Assembly (NCBI GenBank): GCA_905147135.1
Contig: LR990044.1
Location: 17,550,122 to 17,614,121, forward strand
Reading direction: 5' to 3'
From: Blastobasis lacticolella
Taxonomy: Eukaryota; Arthropoda; Insecta; Lepidoptera; Blastobasidae
DNA: 64,000 nt
Shown here: in pieces, positions 49,701 to 59,102 of the stretch
How the letters are laid out: each line of letters begins with the position of its first letter
How positions within the stretch are numbered: position 1 is the stretch's first letter
Translations under genes and position numbers: made by a program
The notes under the pieces: generated by a model
What the model was told of the DNA's origin: nothing
The model's input: the letters and a program-made list of their open reading frames with translations, nothing else
The model's database searches: none

Positions 49701-52700
49701 CTACGACATACTATTTTAACATCTATCTATTGCCATAAAATTTTAGTGTTCTGAAACAGTTTATCGGTTATGTATTCTATTTCAGGAATAAAATAAATAC
49801 CTAGCTAGAGCACACCTATATATATATATATATACAGCATTATGTTTGACCTGGGTACCGATTCTGGTGTGCAATGCAGTTATTATTATGTTGCAATGTA
49901 ACTGTGATGTTACTATAACTACGTCGAGGTATCGAGTCAGTCCCAGCATCATCTCAGTTAAATTGCAGTTAAATCATTGTTCGACCTTTGACACGTTTTC
50001 GTTGATAGAATTAAAGGCAGTTTGACAACTAAGAAAGATGCAACTTAGTAATTTATTTATTTATTAGAGTACCAACAGTCATATAACACCATAATGCAAC
50101 TAAAGTACCAGAAAACGAAATGTGGAAAATTCGAATTCATGAAAGTTGCAACTCAACATCTGTCATTTGAATAACAATCACATGAAAGTTGCAACTCAAT
50201 ATCTGTCATTTGAATAACAATCACACGTTTGACATGCGATGCAATTGTAATGTTACTGCAACTGAGACGATTTCCGTACCAGAATCGAAGCCCTGTACGT
50301 AAATTATTTGGTGTAAAACCTATGCATATGTAGTCACCGCTATATCAAACCAACAGTTTCCCCTGTTAAACTTAAAGCCCGTAAACTATGTGCGTTGTCA
50401 TGTCACTGTGAGGACTAAGATTAAATGCCTCATGCCTGTAATTGCGCTGGCTACCTTGCACAACAATGCAAGTATTGTCTTGGCGGCAGAAATAGATAAG
50501 GCGGTGGTCTCAGGCTTGACCGTGTCCTACTATTTGATATAATGTGCCTCTATGTCTGTCTTTCTGAGGGCGCCCGCTGTGTTGGCGGGAGTCGCACGCA
50601 AAATGAAATCTAATCCATTGCGAGTTTAGTACGTGGTGCACGGTACAGAATTCCTGAAACGCCAGCAATAACAATACTCAGCGCTCAACGCAACAGGCGC
50701 CCTGAACTTGACAAACTCCGGAACTACTCAACTTACTTAGGATAAGTTGCAATAATTATTAGTAGCTACTTATAATAGAAACTTACTCATAGGAGGCGCT
50801 GCGAATAGAAGATTAGGTTTATTTCTCTCTAGAGTTTCCAGGAATAGTTGTGGCTGGAACTTGGAGAGTGTCACCAGCTTAATTCCGAGGGATATCTTGT
50901 GGAACATCATAACCGAAGCGCCATAGATATGGAAGAATGGCAGCACTGCTATCACCGAGTCTTGATGTGTAGCTGGAATTTGAACCGTGGTAGGAAGTTG
51001 TTAGAATATCGTTGAACATCCAGAATATTCTGTTTCACATCTTATGCGCAAAATCCGATTCCAGATCAACAGTTATGCAGAACTATAACTATAAAGTTTG
51101 AACTGGCGTTCATATCTTCAGTGAAACAAACATTTCGCTACACAGAAGATCTAACAAAACACGTCGTTTTGCATACAGACATATAGAAATTCACAATACT
51201 ACCTATCGAAATTATTTCGTTTCCTTGCCGACTGACAATTTAAAATTATTTGCGTGTACGGTAATTTGCGTATGCATGCGTCGTAATGAAACTAGACGGA
51301 CTATAGAAAGCTCAGACGGGTCTTCTGATATCTAGTATATAAACTGTCATAGAAAGAAGTAGCTACTTGGGAGAGCATTTTCTCCGATTCAGATCGGGTG
51401 CAGTACCTAACTAAACTCTCTTACGACAATCCACTAAGCCAGAACATTTAGCCTGTCAATTAAAGGCCACGCATAGGCGATTATGAAAAGAACATAAATT
51501 GTAATCATCGGTACGTATTTTATAATATATTATGTCTTTGACATAAAGTCAGTTTATATTGAGTTTATTCCTATATTCGGAGACTAAAACGATAAAGATG
51601 TATGTATATTTGGGCGAAATTTATTTGAGTAGGAAATGTTTTGATTACAGATAAAGATCATAGAGCTTTTTTATCTCTAATCAAAGGCCTGGCAATGCCT
51701 GTTAACATTCACACAAAGCTAATACACAAGCCTACCACTAATTTGTGAAGCCAGTCCTCTGCGCGGGTGGTGGCGGGTGGCTTGAGGACAATCCAATACA
51801 TTGAACTGTCTCTATGTATACGATGTCAATATTGAACTGGCTTAGTAAATTTGTGTAAAACTGCACAGACGGATCCTACCAATTTATTTACTCATTTGCA
51901 TTTTATAAACTTACCCGTAGTTTCTGACTGAGCCGCTAGAGCTGGATCGTTAATTTGAAGGCAATTTGTTACTATATTTCTATTGGTAAGCTCGACACCT
52001 TTTGGTAATCCTGTGGTACCACTCGAATATGGGAGAAAGCAAATATCACTTGCAGACCTTCTCACTTCTTTTAAACACGACTTGTCTATATGCACATCTT
52101 CACTCAATTCACTAAACGACGTTGTACCATCGGGTGTAGCTTCTGTATTGGTCTTTACTACAATGATTTTAATATCCAATTTGGCTTTTTGTAGAGCGTC
52201 TTTGACAACATTGGATAGCTCTGGTAGTGTTACTACGAGTTTCGGTTTGGACATTAGAAGCTGACGTTGCACTTCATCTGGAAACGAGAGATACATAAAT
52301 TTGCAGATTAATTTATATTTAAATAATTAATTAATTTAGTGTGTATGTGCTTGTATTATGTACAGCCCTATCATTAACTTCCGTAAACATTATTAGATTT
52401 AACAGAATTTATTTTTTTCAATATTCTATTCTTTTTTCCTATCAACATTTAAAAATTAAATGAATATATATTCGACGACCGGAGTGGTTCAATGATATGC
52501 CACGCAAGAGGTTCTGGATATGTATGACAATCGGGACCACACGTTAAAACCAAAGATTAATGTCAATATGTACGTAAACTATACTTTTCCATTATCCTAA
52601 TCTCATCTTTATATACGTAACAGTAGATATTAGGGTAAAGTACAGTTTCTGAAACGCTTGTCAATGTTAATCATTGATTAAAACTCTTTCCGTCTTTGTC

Positions 52701-54909
52701 TACAACTCACCATAGATAAGGATGGCGAATTTTAATTCATGATTAACAATAGATTTTGGTCGTTAGACTTCAAGAAATATCATATTATGAGAAATTGGAA
52801 AACGATAAAAGAGAAAATATGAGAAAAAGGTCAACCCCGTCAACAAATTGACTGCCCCGTACTAGAATATTCCCTTTACTTGCTTAATGATTAATTAATA
52901 AATAAAATTTCCTCTAATGAAACCAGTTTTCAACAAAAAGCAGACGTCTACCGAAATCAGTTACGAAACTCAGTTATCAGTTACGAAAACGGCCGCAAGG
53001 GAATTTTTCATTTTAAATACTGCTATCTCCAACGCACCTGTCAAGAGTGGAAATTATAGCAAAATTGTCTATCGATGTGAAGGTGGCTAATGTCCAGCAG
53101 TGAATGATGGTTAAAATGCCAAAAAATTCAACTCACATGCGGTATACACGGGATTTATTGTCGTAATGAGCCCTCCAGCTCCCAATATGCCCAAGGCCAC
53201 TAGTGGGAAGTCGGGAATGTTGGGCAGCATGACGGCCACTGGATCGCCATCTTGAATTTTGAATTTCTTCCTGAGATTTGCTGCGAAGGCATTGGACAAT
53301 CGAAATGCTTGCTCGTAAGTGTAGCTTCTCCCCGTAGTGGCACACACCTGAAATTTTTAAATAGCAATGTTTGTCACTGAGTGCTTGTGATATTTTATTT
53401 AAAGAAAGGAACAAATCCTTTTCAAATCAGTGAAGGTAAAAATGAAATAATACACTTAACTGTAATACAATATGTATATACTATAATACAATTTACTGTA
53501 TTTTATTATAATTAGGCTAGCTGGGCATTTGACTGCTATCTCACATGGGCTTCGATTCTGGTACAGAAATCGTCTCAGTTGCAGTAACATTACAATATAT
53601 TTCATATTTATTCATTGGTAATATTCATTATATGTCAATTGTTAAAGTTATAAAAATGTCACAAATTACATCGCATGTCAAACGTGTGATTGTTATTCAA
53701 ATGACAGATGTTGAGTTGCAACTTTTATGAGTTCGAACTTTTCCACAATTCGTTTTCTGGTACTTTAGTTGCATTATGGTTTTATATAGCTGTTGGTACT
53801 CCAATAAATAAATAAATTACTAAGTTGCATATTTCTTAGTTGTCAAACTGCCTTCAATTCTGTCAACGAAAACGTGTCAAAGGTCGAACAATGCTCGGGA
53901 TGATGCTGGGACTGACTCCGATACCTCGACGTAGTTATAGCAACATCACAGTTACATTGCAACATTATAACAACTGCATTGTACACCAGAATCGGTACCC
54001 TGGTGGTAAATGACGATGCGACCGATGATAAAGAATGCCTGTTTAGGTACAGCCTATTCACTCTAGTCTTAACGCGTTCCATTCCTTGACCGTACGTATT
54101 ACAAAGACATATAGGAGAGCTGCAAGATCCACAACATAAGGATGAAGCGTTCGCCCGGATCGCGTTTCCCGATAGCGGCGCGGGGCCGGCGGAATGAGGT
54201 CGTACAACTGCTTCGCGCACTCTCCGAAATGCAACCTGTAGAAGACCGACAGACAAACAACCCTACGCCAATGCTTGAGGCTCTGCAGCGCGGCTTCAAT
54301 GAAATACGGATCAATTACAAATTAACTACTTTGCACAATTTTCCACCGAATCCAAAGCGGCCAGTTGGTATTTAGCAGATCCATCCATTGGTTGATAGCT
54401 CAACACCAGGGAGCTATAGATTGACGGTAATTTCCACAGATACATTCTGGAAAATCGAAGCTAGATGAAATGGACTTAAACAATTTAGTGTAAATGATTG
54501 TGAACTTAGTCTAAGTTCAGCAGTGCACAAGTATATTGGCATATGATAAGAAAATTTACACTAACTTAATTTGGGTTCATTTTGTAAATGAGGGCATAAA
54601 TATTATAGATCCTTGCCTTAGTGCTTAAAGAATATTGATGTTTTCACTCAAAAAGAAACAAAAGAAGTAGTAAAAAATGTCTTATGTTTATTTACTTACC
54701 GCAAGCGTATGTTTAGGCCATTTTTCCAAATTCTGCCAGACGAAATCGTACAGCGTACAATCGGGTATTTCAACATCTTTGTATGGAGACTTCACAACCC
54801 TGTCCTGAGACCAAACACTTAACGCTCTTGCAGGCACAGCAATGCACTTCGAACCATTTTTCAAAGCGATCAAAGTCCTTGTCGCTAAGATAAAGTTTTT
54901 GGGGACCAT
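46426..54909 (-). CDS. ANL gene A: 4CL/luciferase-like acyl-CoA synthetase, 8 exons
   Basis: Joined exons (minus): 54909-54700, 53347-53137, 52277-51915, 50972-50787, 49420-49305, 48874-48713, 47219-47049, 46716-46426. They total 1710 nt and encode 569 residues; every junction is GT-AG and in frame. The ATG is preceded by an in-frame TGA five codons upstream. Visible ANL motifs: P-loop [10 protein letters not shown] (225-234), LPFFHIYG (272-279), GAAPLA (345-350), QGYGLTETS (369-377), GWFRTGDLA (446-454), hinge DRLKELIK (466-473) and TGKI with catalytic Lys558. By family knowledge it should activate a carboxylic acid to an acyl-adenylate and then the CoA thioester; the substrate cannot be read from sequence. 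The first ~37 residues lie before the conserved domain, contain Arg/Lys and no acidic residue until Asp36, and resemble a mitochondrial presequence. The C-terminus AHC is not a canonical peroxisomal signal. A luciferase role is unlikely: most insect homologues are acyl-CoA synthetases. Confidence 0.93.
47049..47219 (-). CDS. ANL gene A exon 7 (A7/A8 motifs)
   Basis: Acceptor TTACAG, donor AAG|GTATTT (a weak donor, conserved in gene B), phase 0, 57 codons. It holds [24 protein letters not shown] (Asp452 should bind the ribose hydroxyls) and the domain hinge DRLKELIK. Confidence 0.94.
47650..47905 (-). mobile_element. RTE-like 3' fragment in gene A intron 6
   Basis: CAAAGTCGATCGGCGTGAGG, CCAACTGTGGGCGTCCTGCG and AACGATGATTATAATG; reading includes [21 protein letters not shown] related block lies at 3290-3370. 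Confidence 0.45.
48350..48700. mobile_element. LINE tail split by a complete 251-bp MITE (gene A intron 6)
   Basis: Host block CACCTGATGGTAAGTGATCG ... GCAAATCC continues after the insert as AGGGGTCGCGAATGCG. The insert 48404-48654 has termini TAGCCGTATTCACAATG and its exact inverse, flanked by CAG (48401-48403 and 48655-48657). Confidence 0.75.
48713..48874 (-). CDS. ANL gene A exon 6 (A5 motif)
   Basis: Acceptor ATTCAG, donor AAG|GTGAGT, phase 0 at both ends, 54 codons. It encodes [11 protein letters not shown] (A5 motif) and [16 protein letters not shown]. Confidence 0.94.
48968..49150 (+). mobile_element. tRNA-derived SINE in gene A intron 5
   Basis: A box TGGCCGAGTGGTAATGG and B box GGGTTCGAATCCC at normal spacing, then the body TCTTTTCTGAGTTATGTACT. 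The head is intact enough that a tRNA finder may report it, but the attached body shows it is a SINE. Confidence 0.75.
49230..49297. mobile_element. Retroelement tail abutting the exon 5 donor of gene A
   Basis: AACCGCAGGTGCGTTGTCAT and AAATACCTCACGCCTGTAAT match the tail family at 50390, 29310 and 58770. It stops about 8 bp from the exon. Confidence 0.5.
49305..49420 (-). CDS. ANL gene A exon 5
   Basis: Acceptor TTACAG, donor GGA|GTAAGT. It begins in phase 1, ends in phase 0, and encodes the [13 protein letters not shown] segment (acyl-pocket strand). A LINE-tail fragment begins about 8 nt inside the following intron. Confidence 0.92.
49853..50293. mobile_element. Inverted-repeat (TIR) element, copy 1, gene A intron 4
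   Basis: Ends GGGTACCGATTCTGGT and GGTACC...ACCAGAATCGAAGCCC are inverted. Subterminal TGCAATGTAACTGTGATGTT blocks. Contains a 43-bp tandem duplication (50138-50180 and 50181-50223). Lies opposite in orientation to 53547-54000. Confidence 0.75.
50385..50560. mobile_element. Retroelement tail in gene A intron 4
   Basis: GCGTTGTCATGTCACTGTGA and GCCTCATGCCTGTAATTGCG, then TATTGTCTTGGCGGCAGAAA. Same family as 49230 and 58770. Confidence 0.45.
50787..50972 (-). CDS. ANL gene A exon 4
   Basis: Acceptor ATTCCAG, donor A|GTAAGT. It encodes [17 protein letters not shown], with the conserved His that lies near the acyl pocket in the family, then the LLFAAPPM segment before the next junction. Confidence 0.92.
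51915..52277 (-). CDS. ANL gene A exon 3 (P-loop exon)
   Basis: Acceptor TTTCCAG, donor G|GTAAGT, phase 1 at both ends. It joins exon 2 to read NPVYTAYEVQRQL, the expected family continuation. It carries the AMP-binding P-loop [10 protein letters not shown] followed by VELTNRN. Confidence 0.94.
52468..52525 (+). mobile_element. SINE head fragment in gene A intron 2
   Basis: CGACGACCGGAGTGGTTCAA and GCCACGCAAGAGGTTCTGG match the head of the SINE at 63480-63565. Confidence 0.4.
53137..53347 (-). CDS. ANL gene A exon 2
   Basis: Acceptor TTTCAG, donor T|GTGAGT, ending in phase 1. It encodes the YTYEQ segment and the [20 protein letters not shown] segment typical of 4CL-like adenylation domains, ending at NPVYTA. 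Confidence 0.92.
53515..54314 (-). mobile_element. CR1-type LINE C-terminus split by a TIR element (gene A intron 1)
   Basis: On the minus strand 54314-54001 reads [15 protein letters not shown], then [15 protein letters not shown]. The LINE 3' end resumes after the insert at 53546-53515. The inserted element is 53547-54000. Confidence 0.7.
53547..54000. mobile_element. Inverted-repeat (TIR) element, copy 2, gene A intron 1
   Basis: GGGCTTCGATTCTGGTACAG at one end and ACACCAGAATCGGTACCC at the other. About 450 bp, colinear with the inverse of 49853-50293 along the whole length but without its internal 43-bp duplication. Confidence 0.75.
54700..54909 (-). CDS. ANL gene A exon 1 (residues 1-70)
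   Basis: Starts at ATG 54909 and ends in phase 0 at a GTAAGT donor. It encodes the basic N-terminal extension and the start of the adenylation domain ([17 protein letters not shown]). A TTGTTACAG acceptor-like site about 60 nt upstream, with exon start at 54972, hints at a 5' UTR intron. The start is supported by an in-frame stop just upstream. Confidence 0.85.
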
Positions 54910-55163
54910 CGTCTCTACTGTTCACTACAAACTGGAAATATCTCGAACCGAGGCGATGTGTTATTGCGTTATCTGTAACAAAACAACTAAGTGATACACA
55001 CGATACAATTAGGCACAAAGTTGGGCGAGTCCGGAAAAGTTGGGCGAAAGAAGGAACCACGAGTCGCTCACGGTTACATCTATACTTCAACCATAACTCC
55101 ACTTTAGGTACGAATTGGGTCTTAAATTAATTTAATTCGTCAACCATGCTGGCTTACGTCTAA

Positions 55164-55291
55164 GGCGCTGTCCAAATTGGCAACGGTCGTATGACCTTGT
55201 TCGTGCGACGGGCAGGTTTAAGGTCTCCTACTCGTATTGGTCGGGCGGCCTCCATCGTGGTCGTACGACCGTTGCCAATTAGGACAGCGCC
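55164..55291. mobile_element. Harbinger-like MITE upstream of gene A
   Basis: A 128-bp element with ~35-bp near-perfect terminal inverted repeats (GGCGCTGTCCAAATTGGCAA ... GGACAGCGCC) and a TAA duplication on both sides (55161-55163, 55292-55294). TAA targets are typical of PIF/Harbinger. It lies about 255 bp upstream of the gene A ATG. Confidence 0.75.
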
Positions 55292-56100
55292 TAACGGTAG
55301 CCTGTGGATGATGATTTTGAGTTTTGATTCATCAAACATTCGTTCCTTTTCCTTTGTTTATCGTATGAATTGTATATTATATTGGGTGACCCGCTTAATC
55401 CGCCATAATAATCCGTCAGTATTGTACAGATCGTTCCGACTGATTGAAGACCAAATCGTAGCGTATGTATTCACTAAACATAATGATAACGCACATTTTA
55501 TTACTTAAATAATAAGCCGTGATCTTGACAAATAAAAGTATGCAATGTTATCTTCTTATATCTTTTGATTGCTGAGTTTATATTACATAAATATGTAATA
55601 AATAAAACTAAAGACCTTGCACCTTGATAGTAAGAATTTTGTTTGATAAGCATAGGATAAATACAAGTGTAAGTAGGAGATATTACAAATTGTTCCTTTT
55701 CGATCCTTATTTTTATATATACAGAGATTTATGTCGAACATGATTCCATATCTACTATTCTGTGTAACATATTTCCTAAACTGCTGAAATGATTTTAGGG
55801 AACTCTTAATCGATTTTCATATAAAAAAAACTGCATCAAATTGATCCATCCGTTCAGGGGCTACGATTTCAAAGGTAGATCAGTAGACACGACACCCCTC
55901 TCTTTAAGTCACAGGTTAAAAAACGTTGCAGAACTAAAAGTTCAAAAAATTAAGTTCTTTACAAAATATCCAGGTCTTTGTACTTGCCGATGTATATGGT
56001 TGTCATATGAGAAGTTTTTTACGTGAAACGTCTTTAAAATCACACTGAGTACCAAGTCAGAAAATTGGACCGTAACGAAAAGGTCTATATCGCATTACCT

Positions 56101-56770
56101 TCATCATCATCATCATCATATCAGCCGAAAGACATCCACTGCTGAGCATAGACCTCCCCCAGAGATTTCCATAAAGGGCGGTCCAAGGTCTTCCGCATTC
56201 AGCTGGTCTTTACCAAGTCGTAAGTACCTAGGCTAAAGTGAATGTTGTATATACCTGTAATTGGGGTGCATATAAGTCTTGTACCTTGTCTAAAGTAAAT
56301 TGTAACTTTTACATGTGTACTCTGTTGGAATATTAAATAAATAAATAAGTCGTTGGTCCACCTTGTGGGATGCCTACCTATGCTGCGTCTTCGAGTACGT
56401 GGTCGCCACTGGAGAATTTTACTGCCCCATCGGCCATCTGTTTTTCGAGCTATGCGCCCTGCCCACTGCCACTTTAGCCTGGCAATCCTTAGGGCTACCC
56501 TTGGATCTTCGTCTTAAGACACTCCGGTAATTAGGACGAAAATATATGGCGTAGCTTCCCGAACGCTACCCAACCGAGTTGGATTCGTCGATTGACCTCT
56601 TTCGAAATTTGACTTACCTAGCTGGACTATTTGTCCTAGGTATGTATCTATAGTCGTCAACAACTTCAAGTGGAGTGCCTGCAACTGTCACTGGAGTATG
56701 CACAACATGGACATTTGACATAATATTCGTCTTGTCCATGTTCATTTTAAGGCTATGTTTCGGGTTTATC
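56101..56770 (-). mobile_element. RTE-type LINE 3' part with nested insertion
   Basis: Minus strand reads LKMNMDKTNIMSNVHVVHT, PLEVVDDYRYLGQIVQLGKS, EVNRRIQLGWVAFGKLR, then after a deletion RIARLKWQWAGRIA-type sequence and the GRPTTWTDDL-type end and (GATGAT)n tail. An insert at 56222-56346 is flanked by AAGTCGT. Confidence 0.75.
56222..56346 (+). mobile_element. 5'-truncated retroelement with (AAAT)n tail
   Basis: A 125-bp insert bracketed by the 7-bp duplication AAGTCGT (56215-56221 and 56347-56353), ending in AAATAAATAAAT. Identity of the source element unknown. Confidence 0.65.
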
Positions 56771-57589
56771 AACGCAACGCATGGCTATATATTTCTGTCA
56801 AGTAATAATTTTAACGTGTTGTATAATTGGATTCCGGTTTGAAGGATAAAGTTATAGATTCGTTTGCGTAGACTATTTACGTCAATTAATTTTAGTTTTT
56901 GGAAACACCTGCGCAAAGCATTTGCTCCAAGCAAATACTAAGTGTAAGTAACTAGTTTAAGGAATTTAAAAATATAGCAGCACATATATTGCCTACGTGA
57001 CTCAAAAACATTATACATGACTTATCTACAATAACAAGTTCTAGAGGTATCTACTTACATAGATAAAGTTTATTATTGATCCAGCATTTGTTTGACCATA
57101 TGGTCAAACATGGTAATGGTAATGGTTTTAATTATTTAAAAGAAACGGTTTTAAGTATAAATTAACGTAGTTAGGTTTATGTAAATTTTCGATAGATGGG
57201 ACATGAGTTGGAGCACTCCAATCGAGAACTTCTGCAATAAATTAAGCAAACATGCTTATGCTCTATATCAATTAAAGATTTGATTGTTTGTCGGTTTGTT
57301 TGTCATATATACACACAACTACTACTCAACCGCTTTTAAAAATTCGTACCCAGGTTTTATAGTAGTATCATGAAGTTTAAATCTAATATTCGTAATGAAA
57401 CTTTTGCCTATAAACACCCGGGGTAAACATGATATAGATAAGTACGTCACATAAACCAACGAATGAGCGAGCGCAACCAGGGGGCGTATCACAATCTTTT
57501 CAAAACAAGGTTATAATAACCTTGTTTAGAATAAGGTTATTATAATGTTATTCTAATCTTACTTTGATCCGTACCATGACCTCCTAAAA

Positions 57590-57725
57590 CAAACTTGTTT
57601 GGTTTCCACTACAAACTTATCTGACCCAATGACGGCATCGCTGTTGTTAAGTTTTGTATTGCCGCCAAATTTTATTTCAATTAGCACATTTAGTTCCAGT
57701 TTTAGTCACCGGTTTGTGGCACTAA
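57590..57725 (-). repeat. Inverted-repeat element fragment
   Basis: ACAAACTTATCTGACCCAAT, GGCATCGCTGTTGTTAAG and TTAGTTCCAGTTTTAGTCAC match the right half of 19590-19840. Confidence 0.5.
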
Positions 57726-58320
57726 CATAGAGAGGTGCATGAACGAATGCTTTGTGGTTATTCTAGGCTCAAAATCATTCACTCAAATAAGCTTACTTTC
57801 TAAACCGTACCATGAACTTTAGGTTTTGTTTGACAGTAGGAAGTTTTGTTTGACAGTATTATTGTTTTTATGTCAAATCCATTAATCTAATAAAAGTATG
57901 TTTTTCATGGTGGATCTAATATTACTTTACGATTTTTAAAGATTTACGACTTATACAGGGTATTTCATAATATATGTATAAATCCGTGAACTGGATGTAG
58001 TGCTAAACGTATTAAAACGATAGGTACAATTATTTTTTTCGTGCGCGGAATAGTCAGCGAGAAAATGACTATCGAACTTTTTCTTTTTCAATGTCAATAA
58101 TGACATTTTGAAAACGAAAGACCGCATCTCTAGAAATCAGTTGTAATAGATCACTCAAGTTCGCACCTAGGTACATAGGCGACAAACTAATTGCGAAAAC
58201 ACAATAAACATTAGTAGGCAAAAAACTCACTGCTTGATTTTGCGTCTGCGCCATATCTTCTATTGTACTAGGCAGTCATAACTGAAGCAGGTGGACTATG
58301 TACGGGATACTGATATTACA

Positions 58321-58840
58321 GGGTGTCCATAAAGTACATTTTAATATTTTTGGAAAGTGTGTTTGACAGCACAGGATATTGTTGATACACTTTATGGCCT
58401 ATTTTTTCACACAGTCTACATCCCGTTGAATGCATGTGGTGAGCCTTGGCACAAGTTTATGCACTCCTCGAAGAACTTTTCCGCCAGCTCCGAAATAACT
58501 CCGACTATTTTAACCTGCGTAAGGATTAGTTTCAACTGGTACTAACGGTTGGTTGGCTTCAGAAAAAAGGGAACGTCTGTTACTAGTTTTTAGTGTCAAC
58601 AACGCTTAAGAAACAAACATGTACCTAGTGGCCTACTGGCAGTACTTGCAATGACTTGTTTTATGCTACGCATAGATAGTCCACCTGAAGGCAAGCAGTA
58701 ACCGTCGCCCATAACATCTACGATTCAAGCATTTAGGTTGCCGGCAATAACGATGCAGAACAGCAGATGGGTTGTCAGTTTGAGGACTAAGATGAAATGC
58801 GTCATGCCTGTATTTGCGCTGGCTTATTTTATGGACACCC
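58321..58840 (-). mobile_element. DNA transposon remnant with nested LINE tail
   Basis: Termini GGGTGTCCATAAA (58321) and TTTATGGACACCC (58828-58840) are exact inverses. The minus strand inside (58520-58400) reads ISELAEKFFEECINLCQGSP HAFNGM, protein-like, possibly a transposase end. From about 58640 to 58825 a LINE tail is inserted. Confidence 0.55.
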
Positions 58841-59102
58841 CACTTACTAGGCGCAATATTAAGGAGATCTAAATTATCCGTTTTGTATATTTTTTTGAGT
58901 GTTCTGTACAAAATAATTGTATTCAATTATGATTTTAATTAAAAAGCTTCATTCATAGTTATTACGAAAGTGCACCACCACCTAACTAATAGCAAAGTAG
59001 TCTAATTGAAATTACTGTAGCATATTCATGTAGCAAACTCTAATTAATGTGACATCTTTGTCTTCACGAGTTTGCTTTCTCATGTCATGACATGTCATGA
59101 CA

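Noticed and set aside
51983..52264. 93-codon plus-strand ORF
   Set aside because: Antisense shadow of exon 3 of ANL gene A.
55191..55508. 105-codon plus-strand ORF upstream of gene A
   Set aside because: Its 5' part is the Harbinger-like MITE and the rest has no recognisable motif.
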